From: Candidatus Desulfofervidaceae bacterium | GTDB lineage: Bacteria > Desulfobacterota > Desulfofervidia > Desulfofervidales > Desulfofervidaceae | Direction: 5' to 3' | Length of the DNA stretch: 64,000 bases | Assembly: GCA_027038965.1 (NCBI GenBank) | Contig: JALWFG010000015.1 | Location: 1 to 64,000 of the forward strand | Shown: positions 16,117 to 25,267 of the stretch, piece after piece | Layout: every line of letters starts with the position of its first letter | Numbering within the stretch: position 1 is the stretch's first letter | Position numbers and translations under genes: made by a program | The notes under the pieces: generated by a model | Told to the model about the DNA's origin: nothing | The model's database searches: none | Seen by the model: only the letters and a program-made list of their open reading frames with translations

Positions 16117-18654
16117 TCAAATGGAAGGAAGATAAAAGGTAAAAGTGCTTCCCTTACCCTTTTCAGAAAAGACAGAAATCCAACCACCGTGTCTCTTAAT
16201 AACTGCATAACACAGAGAAAGCCCTAATCCTACCCTTTTGGATTTTGTTGTATAGAAAGGAATAAAGATTTTCTTTTGTTCTTCTAAAGAAATTCCCTCT
16301 CCTTCGTCCCTTATGGAAACCTTCACATAGCGTCCTTTTTTAAATTCTGAAATGCTGTCTTCGCCGATTTCAATATTTTCTGCTCTTATATATATGTTTC
16401 CTTTTTGTTCCATGGCCTCGGCTGCATTAAGAACCAATTGTTTGACTACCTGGGAAATTTGCTCCTTATCTCCTTTAATAGGCCATAAATTGGGTTTGAT
16501 ATCAAAATTCGGATTTATACTAGAATTGCTTAGGGTTTCAAGTACTACTTGGGACAAAATGGCATCAATTTTTATTTCTTTTTTAAAAGGAATATCCTCT
16601 TCAGTTAAAGTTAGAAGCCTTTGAGTTAATTCCCTAGACCTAATGAGGGCCTCTTCCGCCCTTTCTAAAAAGATAGATGACTTTTGAGGTATTTCTAGAG
16701 TGGCCTTGGCCAAAGAGATATTGCCAAAAACTCCCATCAACAAATTATTAAACTCGTGGGCAATTCCTCCAGCTACAATGCCTAGGGCCCCTAACTTCTG
16801 CATGTAAGACAGTTCCTCTTCCATTCTTTTTCTTTCACTAACATCCTTCATTACTAAGATAACCCCAGCAACTTCCCCTCTATCGTCTTTAAATGGAGAC
16901 ATGGAGATTTCAACCAAATATGGCCTTTCATTTTTATATTTAAACCTTATTTCCTTGCACATCCAAATGGGCTTTGGGTGTTCAATCACTTCCTTTAAAC
17001 AAGATTTGCAACTGGTTTCATCCTGTAATTCCATTATGTTGAAGAGAGGCATATCTATAAGTTCATCCTGTTTGGCCATTATCATTTTCTCGGCTTGAGC
17101 ATTGGCCATTATCACATGGAAGTTTCTGTCTACAATGAGCACAGCCTCGTTCAAGTTCCTCAAGATGGATTCTAGGAACATTCTTTCTGCCAAGAGTGAT
17201 TTTTGATAGGCTTCGATTTTCTGCTCAGCCTCTTTTCGGTCACTGATATCCCGACATACCGCTATCCCCAATCTCTGATGCCTCAAATCAAACATGCTAA
17301 CATTCAATTCAACCGGGATCATCCTTCCGTCCTTAGTCCTTATTTCTACTTCAAAGACATTTTGATCGGCCTTATCCAACATTTGTTTAATTTCTGTTTG
17401 AGAAAGTGAGGTAATATCAACTGGTGACATTTGCATGAGTTCTTCAGGAGTATAACCCAGTTTGGAACACACAGCCTTATTGACCTGAATGAACTTTAAA
17501 GACTCATTATGGGGAGGGAACTGGCAAACAAAAACCATATCCCGAATACTCTGGAACAGATTTTCAAACCACCTTCGGCTTTCTTCTAGGTTCATGACAC
17601 CCTTTTCTATTTGCTCTAGGGTATAATTGATTGAATTTGCCAACATCCCAATTTCATCCCTTTTTGAGCCGCAACAAACCCGTCGTCTCAGATCCTTAAA
17701 ACTGGTGATACTCCTTAATTCTGAGGCTATTGATAGGAGAGGTCTTAAAAAAATGCGTTCATGGAAGATGTAACCAATCCCTGCTGCTAGCAGGGTTATG
17801 CAGATAAAGATAATAATCACCTGCTTCATTAAGAAGATGAGGAGGTTGTGAATTGACCGTTTTTTTTCTATTTTGAAGATAAAGGCCGGTTGGTTGTTTA
17901 AATCGTATATCAATTTATATCCTGCTATAAGAGAGGAATTTACAGGGAGAATAAGAAGATTGTTGTGCTTAAGGAGATAAAAGACCTTTTTGATTTCAGG
18001 AGAAAATGAGAAGGAATTTAGGGGATAAACACTTATTTTCCCTTGTCCTAAGTAATTCAGGGTGTTTATGAGATTTTGATTTAACAACCTTCCCATAATC
18101 AAAATTCCCTTGGGGGGACCTTGCTGGTTGGTCCTAAGGATAGGACAGATAACCATAAAAAGAGGTCCGTATTGGGTTAAATAAAAGCCTTTAATGACCT
18201 TTCCTTTAAGAAGTTTAAAGATTGGTATCTCTGCGCCTAATTTAGTTTTGTTAAACTTCTTAAAGAAAAGGGAAGTATGATGCTGAAAATCCCAACCCTG
18301 CTTGTAGATAATTTGTCCTTGAGCGTTGGCTATAACGATGAGATTTAAATGGGCTTCTTCAAAGGCATCAGGGACAAGATTGCTTTTCTTATAACTTTCA
18401 TTTCTATTTTGGACGTATTCGTAGGTATCATCCCAAAAGGCCCAATCCTTGGCTGTATTTTCAAGGTGGTTAAGTTCATGCAAAAACAATTGGGAGACAC
18501 ACGTTAAACTCCTCTTCAAATCCAGTCTTTCCAAACGTTTAAAACAACTAGAAAGAGTAAAATGAAGCCAGCAATAAGCCAAGCTGGCAAATAAAAGTGC
18601 CATCAGAATTATAAAAAGAGCTGTTTTATGCCGAAGAGAAACCCTATTAAACAT
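16117..18654 (-). CDS. Membrane sensor histidine kinase: CHASE4-HAMP-PAS-PAS-HisKA-HATPase
   Basis: An 845-residue kinase. A first transmembrane helix is followed by a periplasmic domain of CHASE4 type (DWAFWDDTYEYVQN) and a second helix near 275-295. A HAMP linker (SKRDEIGMLANSINYTLEQIE) and two PAS domains come next, then the H-box GGIAHEFNNLLMGVF and the ATPase domain with DEGEGIS and GLGLSLCYAVIKRHGG. No receiver domain is attached and no response regulator is adjacent, so it is an orphan kinase. A GTG four codons upstream is an alternative start. The second PAS contains a CxxC (SCKSC) that could bind metal or be redox active, which is inference. Confidence 0.88.
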   Translation of the reverse strand: MFNRVSLRHKTALFIILMALLFASLAYCWLHFTLSSCFKRLERLDLKRSLTCVSQLFLHELNHLENTAKDWAFWDDTYEYVQNRNESYKKSNLVPDAFEEAHLNLIVIANAQGQIIYKQGWDFQHHTSLFFKKFNKTKLGAEIPIFKLLKGKVIKGFYLTQYGPLFMVICPILRTNQQGPPKGILIMGRLLNQNLINTLNYLGQGKISVYPLNSFSFSPEIKKVFYLLKHNNLLILPVNSSLIAGYKLIYDLNNQPAFIFKIEKKRSIHNLLIFLMKQVIIIFICITLLAAGIGYIFHERIFLRPLLSIASELRSITSFKDLRRRVCCGSKRDEIGMLANSINYTLEQIEKGVMNLEESRRWFENLFQSIRDMVFVCQFPPHNESLKFIQVNKAVCSKLGYTPEELMQMSPVDITSLSQTEIKQMLDKADQNVFEVEIRTKDGRMIPVELNVSMFDLRHQRLGIAVCRDISDRKEAEQKIEAYQKSLLAERMFLESILRNLNEAVLIVDRNFHVIMANAQAEKMIMAKQDELIDMPLFNIMELQDETSCKSCLKEVIEHPKPIWMCKEIRFKYKNERPYLVEISMSPFKDDRGEVAGVILVMKDVSERKRMEEELSYMQKLGALGIVAGGIAHEFNNLLMGVFGNISLAKATLEIPQKSSIFLERAEEALIRSRELTQRLLTLTEEDIPFKKEIKIDAILSQVVLETLSNSSINPNFDIKPNLWPIKGDKEQISQVVKQLVLNAAEAMEQKGNIYIRAENIEIGEDSISEFKKGRYVKVSIRDEGEGISLEEQKKIFIPFYTTKSKRVGLGLSLCYAVIKRHGGWISVFSEKGKGSTFTFYLPSI

Positions 18655-18799
18655 TTTTATATCCACGGTATAACTTTTTGGATACCATGTCCAAGGATTT
18701 ACGTCAACAATGGTTTTACCTCCGAAGTTCGTAAACTAGCAAAAAAACTTAAACTGTGATATTAAACCCAAATAGGCAAATAAATAAAGTGAGCCTTGG

Positions 18800-19579
18800 A
18801 TGAAATTAAGCGATAGAAAGTTTGTTTTGAATTCAACAGAGATGTCTTCCCGTTCCATATACGGCTGGCAACCTGTATGGGAAGCAGTTTCTTTACATCC
18901 TTCTAGGATAGATGCAGTTTATATTTCCGAAGACCTTTCTTCTACTAAAAAGGCAAAGATTATTTCTTTGTGCAAAAAAGCTGGTGTTGTTTTTAAGCAA
19001 AGGCCGCCTGTTTTTTTCCATCGTTTGGCTTCAAAGGAGGGACAAAAGATAGTCCATCAAGGAGTTATGGCAGTTTTAAAGAATTTTCATTATGTTCGTC
19101 TTGAAGATCTTTTAAAATCTAAACCCGACTTGATCCTTTTATTAGACCATCTTCAAGATCCTCAGAATGTAGGGAACATCATCCGTAGCGCTGCGGCCTT
19201 TGGGGTAAAGGGAATTATTATTCCTAAAGACAGGAGTGCCTCCATTTCCCCTACGGTTATTAAGGCCTCGGCAGGCATGGCCTTACGTTTACCTATCATT
19301 AGAGTAACTAATTTGGCGCAAACTATAAGCCAATTGAAAAAAGGGGGATTCTGGATTGTAGGTACCGTTTCTCAAGAAGCTCAACCTATATGGGAATTGC
19401 CTCCAGATCTACCTTTGGCCCTCATTATTGGGCATGAGCATAAGGGGATAAGTCGACTTCTAAGAGAGAAGTGCGATTTTTTGGTAAACATTCCCTTGAA
19501 GGAAGGTGTTGACTCCCTAAATGTTGCCAACGCCACGGCCATTTGCCTTTATGAAATCTGGCGTAAGAAATTGGATTAA
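18800..19579 (+). CDS. rlmB: 23S rRNA (guanosine-2'-O-)-methyltransferase, RlmB/TrmH family
   Basis: A 259-residue SpoU-family enzyme. The N-terminal substrate-binding domain has IYGWQPVWEAV. The knotted methyltransferase domain shows motif 1 DPQNVGNIIRSAAAFGV, motif 2 LIIGHEHKGIS and motif 3 DSLNVANATAICLYE. It methylates a ribose in 23S rRNA (or tRNA) using S-adenosylmethionine. The first 14 residues may be extra, since a second ATG at 18842 is closer to the usual family start. The gene is monocistronic and convergent with rimM. Confidence 0.88.
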   Translation: MKLSDRKFVLNSTEMSSRSIYGWQPVWEAVSLHPSRIDAVYISEDLSSTKKAKIISLCKKAGVVFKQRPPVFFHRLASKEGQKIVHQGVMAVLKNFHYVRLEDLLKSKPDLILLLDHLQDPQNVGNIIRSAAAFGVKGIIIPKDRSASISPTVIKASAGMALRLPIIRVTNLAQTISQLKKGGFWIVGTVSQEAQPIWELPPDLPLALIIGHEHKGISRLLREKCDFLVNIPLKEGVDSLNVANATAICLYEIWRKKLD

Positions 19580-19640
19580 GCTTGCATAAATTCATTGTTT
19601 GCTTTCTCTATGAACCACGCATCCCTCCATTTACGGGTTT

Positions 19641-20174
19641 TTATGAGGATTCTAATAATCCAGGAAGGGGAGTAATCCACAGGATTTTGTTTTCCCAATC
19701 AAATTTTTCTATAACTTCGTAGGTAGAAGGGATAAGATACTCCTTACGGGTCTTTTTATCATAGACTACAAAGATATCATTGCTCCCAGTATTAAAGACA
19801 TGTTTAATTCTACCAATAACCTTTTGTTCATTGGTTCTTACTTCGAACCCAATTATCTCATGCCAATAGTATTCCCCTTCTTCTCGATTCAAGGCAGGCA
19901 GGGTATCTTTTCGCCTATATACCAAAGCCCCTATCCATTTCTCTGCTTCGTTAATGCTAGAAATTTCTTTTAGCCCAACAATGAAAACATTTTTATGAGG
20001 CCTGACAGATGTAACCTTAAAAGACTGTAAAGGGCCGCCTTTGGCTTTTAAACAAAGCACATCTGCGGCCCTAAACGAATCTACCGACTCTGAATAAGGC
20101 AAGACTTTAATTTCGCCTTTTATACCGTGCGGCTTAACTACCTTTCCGATGAGGAGAAGATCTTTCTCCTTCAT
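19641..20174 (-). CDS. rimM: 16S rRNA processing protein RimM
   Basis: A 177-residue protein with the RimM N-terminal beta barrel (LLIGKVVKPHGIKGEIKVLPYSE) and the PRC-barrel domain (YYWHEIIGFEVRTNEQKVIGRIKHVFNTGSNDIFVV, in sections). It assists 30S head assembly. The start may be the ATG at 20174 or a GTG two codons upstream. It closes the ffh-rpsP-khpA-rimM operon. trmD and rplS, which normally come next, are absent and the convergent rlmB takes their place. Confidence 0.92.
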   Translation of the reverse strand: MKEKDLLLIGKVVKPHGIKGEIKVLPYSESVDSFRAADVLCLKAKGGPLQSFKVTSVRPHKNVFIVGLKEISSINEAEKWIGALVYRRKDTLPALNREEGEYYWHEIIGFEVRTNEQKVIGRIKHVFNTGSNDIFVVYDKKTRKEYLIPSTYEVIEKFDWENKILWITPLPGLLESS

Positions 20175-20183
20175 CGGCACTTC

Positions 20184-20417
20184 TTATTCAATGATTTCTA
20201 AGACGGCCCTTTTCTTTACCTTTGTTGAGGCTGCGCTCAAAATGGTCCGAATTGCCCTTGCCGTCCGTCCTTGTTTTCCAATAACCTTACCCAGATCCTC
20301 TTTGGCAACTTTCAGCTCAATAACCGAAGTCTGCTCACCCTCAATTTCCTTTACCTCAACGGCATCAGGATTATCCACCAGAGATTTAGCAATGTACTCT
20401 ACTAGTTCTTTCAGCAT
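20184..20417 (-). CDS. khpA: KH-domain RNA-binding protein KhpA
   Basis: A 77-residue single KH-domain protein with the RNA-binding GKQGR loop ([13 protein letters not shown]). It is the usual small RNA chaperone encoded between rpsP and rimM. It usually pairs with KhpB, which is not in this window. Confidence 0.92.
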   Translation of the reverse strand: MLKELVEYIAKSLVDNPDAVEVKEIEGEQTSVIELKVAKEDLGKVIGKQGRTARAIRTILSAASTKVKKRAVLEIIE

Positions 20418-20436
20418 TTCTTCACCTCCACTTTAA

Positions 20437-20679
20437 TTATAGAAGTCCTTGTGTTTTTAACAGCCCTTTCACCGTTCCTGTAAGCTGCGCTCCTTGACTT
20501 ACCCACCTTTGGAGCTTTTCTTGGTCTACTTTTACTTCAGGTGGGTCAGTAAGAGGATTATACGTCCCCACAATGTCTAAAAAGCGTCCGTCTCGCGGCG
20601 CCCTCGCATCTGCGGCCACAATCCGATAGAACGGCCTTTTTTTTGCTCCCATTCGCATTAATCTTATTCTCACCGCCAT
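20437..20679 (-). CDS. rpsP: 30S ribosomal protein bS16
   Basis: An 80-residue protein with the canonical start [19 protein letters not shown] and the [13 protein letters not shown] motif. It has an early-assembling ribosomal role. It lies between ffh and khpA with short spacers and a GGAGG-type ribosome-binding site. Confidence 0.97.
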   Translation of the reverse strand: MAVRIRLMRMGAKKRPFYRIVAADARAPRDGRFLDIVGTYNPLTDPPEVKVDQEKLQRWVSQGAQLTGTVKGLLKTQGLL

Positions 20680-20708
20680 TTGAGCCTCCCATCACCTCCT
20701 CAAAATTT

Positions 20709-22049
20709 CTAATGGAACAAACTTGCTAGATTTATTCTTTTACCTTTTTTTCCCATTTTTGTAAAGCGTTTAATCATCTTTTTCATTTGGGCGTATTCTT
20801 TTAATAATCTGTTGACTTCTTGGACAGTTGTTCCGCTTCCCTTGGCAATGCGCCGTCTACGACTACCATTAATAATCTCAGGTCGCAGACGCTCTTGCTT
20901 GGTCATAGAGTTGATAATGGCCTCTATGCGAACTAATTGCTTCTCGTCTACGTTCATATTTTTTAACTCTTTTAATTGTCCAAATCCAGGAATCATGCTT
21001 AGAATTTGCTCCAAAGAACCCATTTTGCGAATTCGTCTTAACTGCTCTCGAAAATCTTCTAAGGTGAACTCATTTTTACGAAGCTTCTTTTCAAGTTCCT
21101 TGGCCTTTTCTATGTCAATCGTTTCCTGGGCCTTCTCTATCAAAGACAGGACATCACCCATTCCCAAGATTCGGGAGGCAATTCGATCGGGGTGAAAGAC
21201 GTCTAAGGCATCTAGCTTTTCCCCAACGCCAATGAATTTTATGGGCTTTTGAGTGACCGCTTTGATAGATAAGGCTGCCCCTCCTCTGGCATCTCCTTCC
21301 ATCTTGGTGAGAATGATCCCAGTAATATCCAAGGCCTTGTTAAAATTTTTGGCCACATTTACTGCATCTTGCCCTGTCATGGCATCTGCTACAAGCAATA
21401 TTTCTTGAGGATAAACCCGAGCCTTTATCTGTTTTAATTCTTCCATCATTTTTTCGTCTATATGCAGGCGCCCGGCGGTATCTAAAATTACCGCATCATA
21501 TCCCTTTTGACGAGCTTCGTTTACAGCCTGAAAACAGATTTCTACTGGATTGTCCTCAGGAGAAGAGTGATAAACAGGGACCTTAATCTGTTCGCCTAAT
21601 TTTTGTAGTTGCTCAATAGCCGCTGGTCGGTAGACATCGGCCGGAACCAAAAAGGGATGTCGCCCCCGTTTAGACTTCAAAAACTTGGCCAGTTTAGCGC
21701 AGGTTGTAGTTTTTCCTGAGCCCTGCAATCCTACAAGCATCAAGACTGCAGGGACTTTCCCCTTTAGATTAAGTTCAGGGGTAGTGCCTCCCATCAAATT
21801 TACAAGTTCATCTCTAACAATCTTGATTACCTGTTGAGCTGGGGTGAGACTTTTTAAGACCTCCTGTCCTACAGCCTTTTCTTTAACCCGATTCAGAAAG
21901 TCTTTAACAACTTTGTAGTTTACATCGGCCTCTAAAAGAGCAAGCTTAACCTCTTTCAAGGCCTTATTAATATCATCTTCGGTAAGGTGCCCCTTTCCTT
22001 TAAGTTTTTTAAAGACAGATGCCAATTTATCGCTTAAGTTTTCAAACAT
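20709..22049 (-). CDS. ffh: Signal recognition particle protein Ffh (SRP54)
   Basis: A 446-residue SRP GTPase: N domain, G domain with P-loop [17 protein letters not shown] and [10 protein letters not shown], and a methionine-containing M domain from about residue 300 with the SRP-RNA-binding helix-turn-helix ([21 protein letters not shown], in parts). It targets nascent membrane and secreted proteins to the translocon. It is the first gene of the ribosomal-assembly operon. The SRP RNA gene was not seen nearby. Confidence 0.97.
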   Translation of the reverse strand: MFENLSDKLASVFKKLKGKGHLTEDDINKALKEVKLALLEADVNYKVVKDFLNRVKEKAVGQEVLKSLTPAQQVIKIVRDELVNLMGGTTPELNLKGKVPAVLMLVGLQGSGKTTTCAKLAKFLKSKRGRHPFLVPADVYRPAAIEQLQKLGEQIKVPVYHSSPEDNPVEICFQAVNEARQKGYDAVILDTAGRLHIDEKMMEELKQIKARVYPQEILLVADAMTGQDAVNVAKNFNKALDITGIILTKMEGDARGGAALSIKAVTQKPIKFIGVGEKLDALDVFHPDRIASRILGMGDVLSLIEKAQETIDIEKAKELEKKLRKNEFTLEDFREQLRRIRKMGSLEQILSMIPGFGQLKELKNMNVDEKQLVRIEAIINSMTKQERLRPEIINGSRRRRIAKGSGTTVQEVNRLLKEYAQMKKMIKRFTKMGKKGKRINLASLFH

Positions 22050-22394
22050 ACTTTCATCTCCTCAAGATTTCAGCCTATTTTACACAATTAGAGAAAAAAG
22101 GGCAATGGAAAACTTGCCTTTTTGAGAAAGGCAGTGTATTTTAGCTGCTTAAAAACAAATAGGCAACTGCTTTAATTGGTTGAGTAGGGAGCTATTTTAG
22201 TGAACATACGTAGTGTATAGATTTAAGTTACAAATTGGGAGTTTTTTTTTATTTTTTCATAAAACCCCACCAAGGGAAGAGAAACAGCGTGAGATGTCAA
22301 ACTCAAAATCGGATATTAAAGTTTATTTTGAAAAAAGTAGAGAAGATAAAGTCAAGAAGGGTTGAGAAAAGAGAAATAGACTAAGGAGGAGGGA
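22050..22394. other. Intergenic region between divergent ffh and dctP
   Basis: This 345-base AT-rich stretch separates the minus-strand ffh operon from the plus-strand TRAP operon and must carry both promoters. The ffh side has a GGAG site before its ATG. The dctP side ends in AAGGAGGAGGG just before the start. A T-rich run lies around 22242-22258. I could not identify an RNA gene, a clear inverted repeat or a convincing consensus promoter. Confidence 0.5.
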
Positions 22395-23402
22395 ATGAAG
22401 AGGTTTGTATGTTTGGCAATACTTTTGCTTTTTTTTCTAAGTGGAATTGTTCAAGTGAATGCAGGGCAGGTGATTGAACTGACTTATGCAAACTTTTTCC
22501 CGCCTACTCATGTTCAGTCCCAACTGGCTGAGAGCTGGATTAAGGAAATAGAAAAAAGAACTAAGGGAAGAGTCAAAATTCATTATTTTCCTGGAGGGGC
22601 CTTGTTAAAAGGGCCTCAAATTTATGATGGGGTGGAAAAGGGAATAGCCGACATTGGTATGTCTTGTTTTGCTTATACGCGAGGCAGGTTTCCTTCTATG
22701 GAGGCCTTGGACTTGCCTTTGGGATATCCTAGTGGGAAGACCGCTACGTTGGTGGCCAACGCCTTTTATAACAAATTTCATCCTAAAGAATTGAGTAAGG
22801 TGAAGGTATTATACCTACATGCTCACGGCCCCGGCCTTTTACATACCAAAAAGGCAGTCCACAAGCTAGAAGACTTAAAGGGTATGAAGATTAGATGTAC
22901 CGGGTTTAGTGCCAAATTGGTTGAGGCCCTAGGAGGGATACCTGTAGCTATGAGTCAAGGACAGGCCTATGAGGCCCTGCAAAGGGGAGTAGTAGACGGC
23001 ACTTTTACCCCCATGGAGACCTTGAAGGGCTGGCGTCAAGCCGAGGTTATTAAATATACGGTTGATTGCAAAGATGTGGGATATACTACAGCGATGTATG
23101 TTATTATGAATAAACAGAAGTGGGATTCATTGCCTGAGGACATAAAAAGGATTTTTACAGAAGTAAGTAAAGAATGGATTTTGGCCCATGGTGTGGCCTG
23201 GGATGTAAGCGATGAGGCCGGAAGAAAATTTACCCTGAGTCTTGGGAATAAGATTATTGAGCTTCCTAAGTCAGAAACCAAACGCTGGGTGACCCGAGCC
23301 CAGAGGGTGATTGACTCATATGTAAAAGAAGTTAAGGCCAAGGGATTGCCTGCAGAGGAATATATAAAAACCATCAAGCAACTAATTAAAGAAAAACAAT
23401 AA
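22395..23402 (+). CDS. dctP: TRAP transporter substrate-binding protein DctP
   Basis: A 335-residue periplasmic binding protein with a 23-residue signal peptide and the DctP family patterns ELTYANFFPPTHVQ, GGALLKGPQIYDGVEKGIADIGMS, KIRCTGFSAKLVEALGG and GVVDGTFTPMETLKGW. Such proteins bind carboxylates such as dicarboxylates or pyruvate-like acids and deliver them to a sodium-driven permease. The gene heads a compact dctP-dctQ-dctM operon with a strong ribosome-binding site. The ligand cannot be assigned. Confidence 0.93.
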   Translation: MKRFVCLAILLLFFLSGIVQVNAGQVIELTYANFFPPTHVQSQLAESWIKEIEKRTKGRVKIHYFPGGALLKGPQIYDGVEKGIADIGMSCFAYTRGRFPSMEALDLPLGYPSGKTATLVANAFYNKFHPKELSKVKVLYLHAHGPGLLHTKKAVHKLEDLKGMKIRCTGFSAKLVEALGGIPVAMSQGQAYEALQRGVVDGTFTPMETLKGWRQAEVIKYTVDCKDVGYTTAMYVIMNKQKWDSLPEDIKRIFTEVSKEWILAHGVAWDVSDEAGRKFTLSLGNKIIELPKSETKRWVTRAQRVIDSYVKEVKAKGLPAEEYIKTIKQLIKEKQ

Positions 23403-23410
23403 AGAGAAGC

Positions 23411-23890
23411 ATGGATTGGTTGGAACGGTTGATTAAAAATATAGGCCGTTTTCTTAATGTGATGGCCGGCATGGCCCTTGTGGCAATGACGGCCATCACT
23501 TGTATGGACGTAATGTTACGTGCCTTTGGACATCCCATTTTAGGGACCTATGAAATTGTTGGTCTGCTTGGAGCTCTTTTGAATTCTTTAGCCCTTCCTC
23601 AAACTACAAGACAAAGGGGACACGTGAGCGTAGAAGTGGTTGTGAGCCGCTTCCCCTCAAAAATAAGAAAATGGGTTTATGCATTGACCTATTTTTTAGG
23701 GATGTTCCTTTTTTCCTCTATTGCCTACGCAGGTTGGAAATATGGGAGCGAATTGAGGTTGGGGCATGAGGTATCTATGACCCTTCAAATTCCCATTTAT
23801 CCCTTTGTTTATGCCATTGCATTTTCAGCAGTAATGGTTTCCCTAGTTTTATTTAATGAACTACTCAATACTTTTAAGAATAGGTTTTAG
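23411..23890 (+). CDS. dctQ: TRAP transporter small permease DctQ
   Basis: A 159-residue protein with four predicted transmembrane helices and the DctQ signature (DVMLRAFGHPILGTYEIVGLLG; LPQTTRQRGHVSVEVV). It forms the small membrane subunit of the TRAP permease with DctM. It starts 8 bases after dctP and ends 3 bases before dctM. Confidence 0.92.
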   Translation: MDWLERLIKNIGRFLNVMAGMALVAMTAITCMDVMLRAFGHPILGTYEIVGLLGALLNSLALPQTTRQRGHVSVEVVVSRFPSKIRKWVYALTYFLGMFLFSSIAYAGWKYGSELRLGHEVSMTLQIPIYPFVYAIAFSAVMVSLVLFNELLNTFKNRF

Positions 23891-23893
23891 GTT

Positions 23894-25195
23894 ATGGACA
23901 CAACTTTCATTGGATGTTTGGGGATTGTGTTGTTAGTCATTTTTCTGTTTACTCGAATGCCAGTAGGTTTTGTTATGGCATTGCTAGGTTTCTTGGGTTT
24001 TAGCTATATTATATCCTTCAAGGCTGGGCTTGGCTTGATAATTAAGGATATTTATGAGACCTTTAGTTCCTATAATCTGACCGTAATCCCGCTTTTCATC
24101 TTAATGGGGCAGGTTGCTTTTCATGCCGGTATTAGTAGGCGCTTATATGATACAGCTTATACCTTCCTAGGGCATTTGCCTGGTGGACTGGCTATGGCTA
24201 CCATTGGGGCCTGCGCTGGATTTGCGGCCATTTGTGGCTCAACAAATGCGGCCGCAGCTACTATGGCTACTGTTGCCCTGCCGGAGATGCGGCGATACAA
24301 TTACGACATGAAACTGGCTACAGGCACGGTAGCGGCAGGGGGAAGTTTAGGTATCCTGATTCCCCCAAGTGTCATTTTTATCATTTACGGGATCTTAACA
24401 CAACAATCAATTGGAAAGCTGTTTATTGCTGGAATTGTTCCTGGCCTCATTTTGGCTACCCTTTTTATTTTGACCATTTGTATCTGGGTTAAATTAAATC
24501 CAGCCATGGCCCCTAAGGGAAGAAAAAAATCTTGGCATGAAAGAAGAAAGAGCCTCTATGGGGTAATAGAAACCCTTATTCTTTTTATTTTAGTTATGGG
24601 GGGACTTTTTGCTGGCTTTTTTACCCCTACAGAAGCAGGTGGGGTAGGAGCTGGGGGGTCTATTTTACTGGCGATACTGCGCCAGAGGTTAGGGTGGAAG
24701 GAATTCTGGCTGGCTGTATCTGAAAGCACTCGAATTTCTTGTATGGTGTTGGTGATAGTAGCTGGAGCAACTATTTTTGGACATTTTTTGGCCATCACCC
24801 GTTTGCCTTATACCTTGGCCAATTGGGTGGCCCACCTTTCCCTACCTCACGGCTTAATTATGAGCATGATTATTATCATCTATTTGGTTGGTGGATGTTT
24901 TATTGATGCCTTAGCCCTTATTCTCCTAACAATTCCCATATTTTACCCTATAGTTACTATGATGGGCTACAATCCTATATGGTTTGGGGTAATTATTGTC
25001 TTGGTTACTCAAATGGGGGTCATTACTCCACCAGTAGGTGTCAATGTTTATGTGGTAAATGGGATTGCCAAGGATGTTCCCTTGCAGGTTATTTTTAAGG
25101 GGACATTGCCCTTTCTTCTTTCTCTGGTCTTATCTGCCTTAATTCTTATCCCCTTTCCTCAAATTGCCCTTTGGTTACCTAATTTGATGCGTTAA
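23894..25195 (+). CDS. dctM: TRAP transporter large permease DctM
   Basis: A 433-residue protein with about 12 transmembrane helices. Family patterns include IPLFILMGQVAFHAGISRRLYD, a CGSTNAAAATMATVALPEM segment, GSLGILIPPSVIFIIYGI and TPPVGVNVYVVNGIA. It is the transport channel of the sodium-dependent TRAP system. The next gene, encoding an outer-membrane barrel protein, begins 72 bases downstream, so the operon probably ends here or continues into it. Confidence 0.94.
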   Translation: MDTTFIGCLGIVLLVIFLFTRMPVGFVMALLGFLGFSYIISFKAGLGLIIKDIYETFSSYNLTVIPLFILMGQVAFHAGISRRLYDTAYTFLGHLPGGLAMATIGACAGFAAICGSTNAAAATMATVALPEMRRYNYDMKLATGTVAAGGSLGILIPPSVIFIIYGILTQQSIGKLFIAGIVPGLILATLFILTICIWVKLNPAMAPKGRKKSWHERRKSLYGVIETLILFILVMGGLFAGFFTPTEAGGVGAGGSILLAILRQRLGWKEFWLAVSESTRISCMVLVIVAGATIFGHFLAITRLPYTLANWVAHLSLPHGLIMSMIIIIYLVGGCFIDALALILLTIPIFYPIVTMMGYNPIWFGVIIVLVTQMGVITPPVGVNVYVVNGIAKDVPLQVIFKGTLPFLLSLVLSALILIPFPQIALWLPNLMR

Positions 25196-25267
25196 TTTGC
25201 TTGACTTATTTATAAAATTTTGTTATCAGCTACTGAAATAAACTGGTAAGAGAAAGGGAGGGATTAG

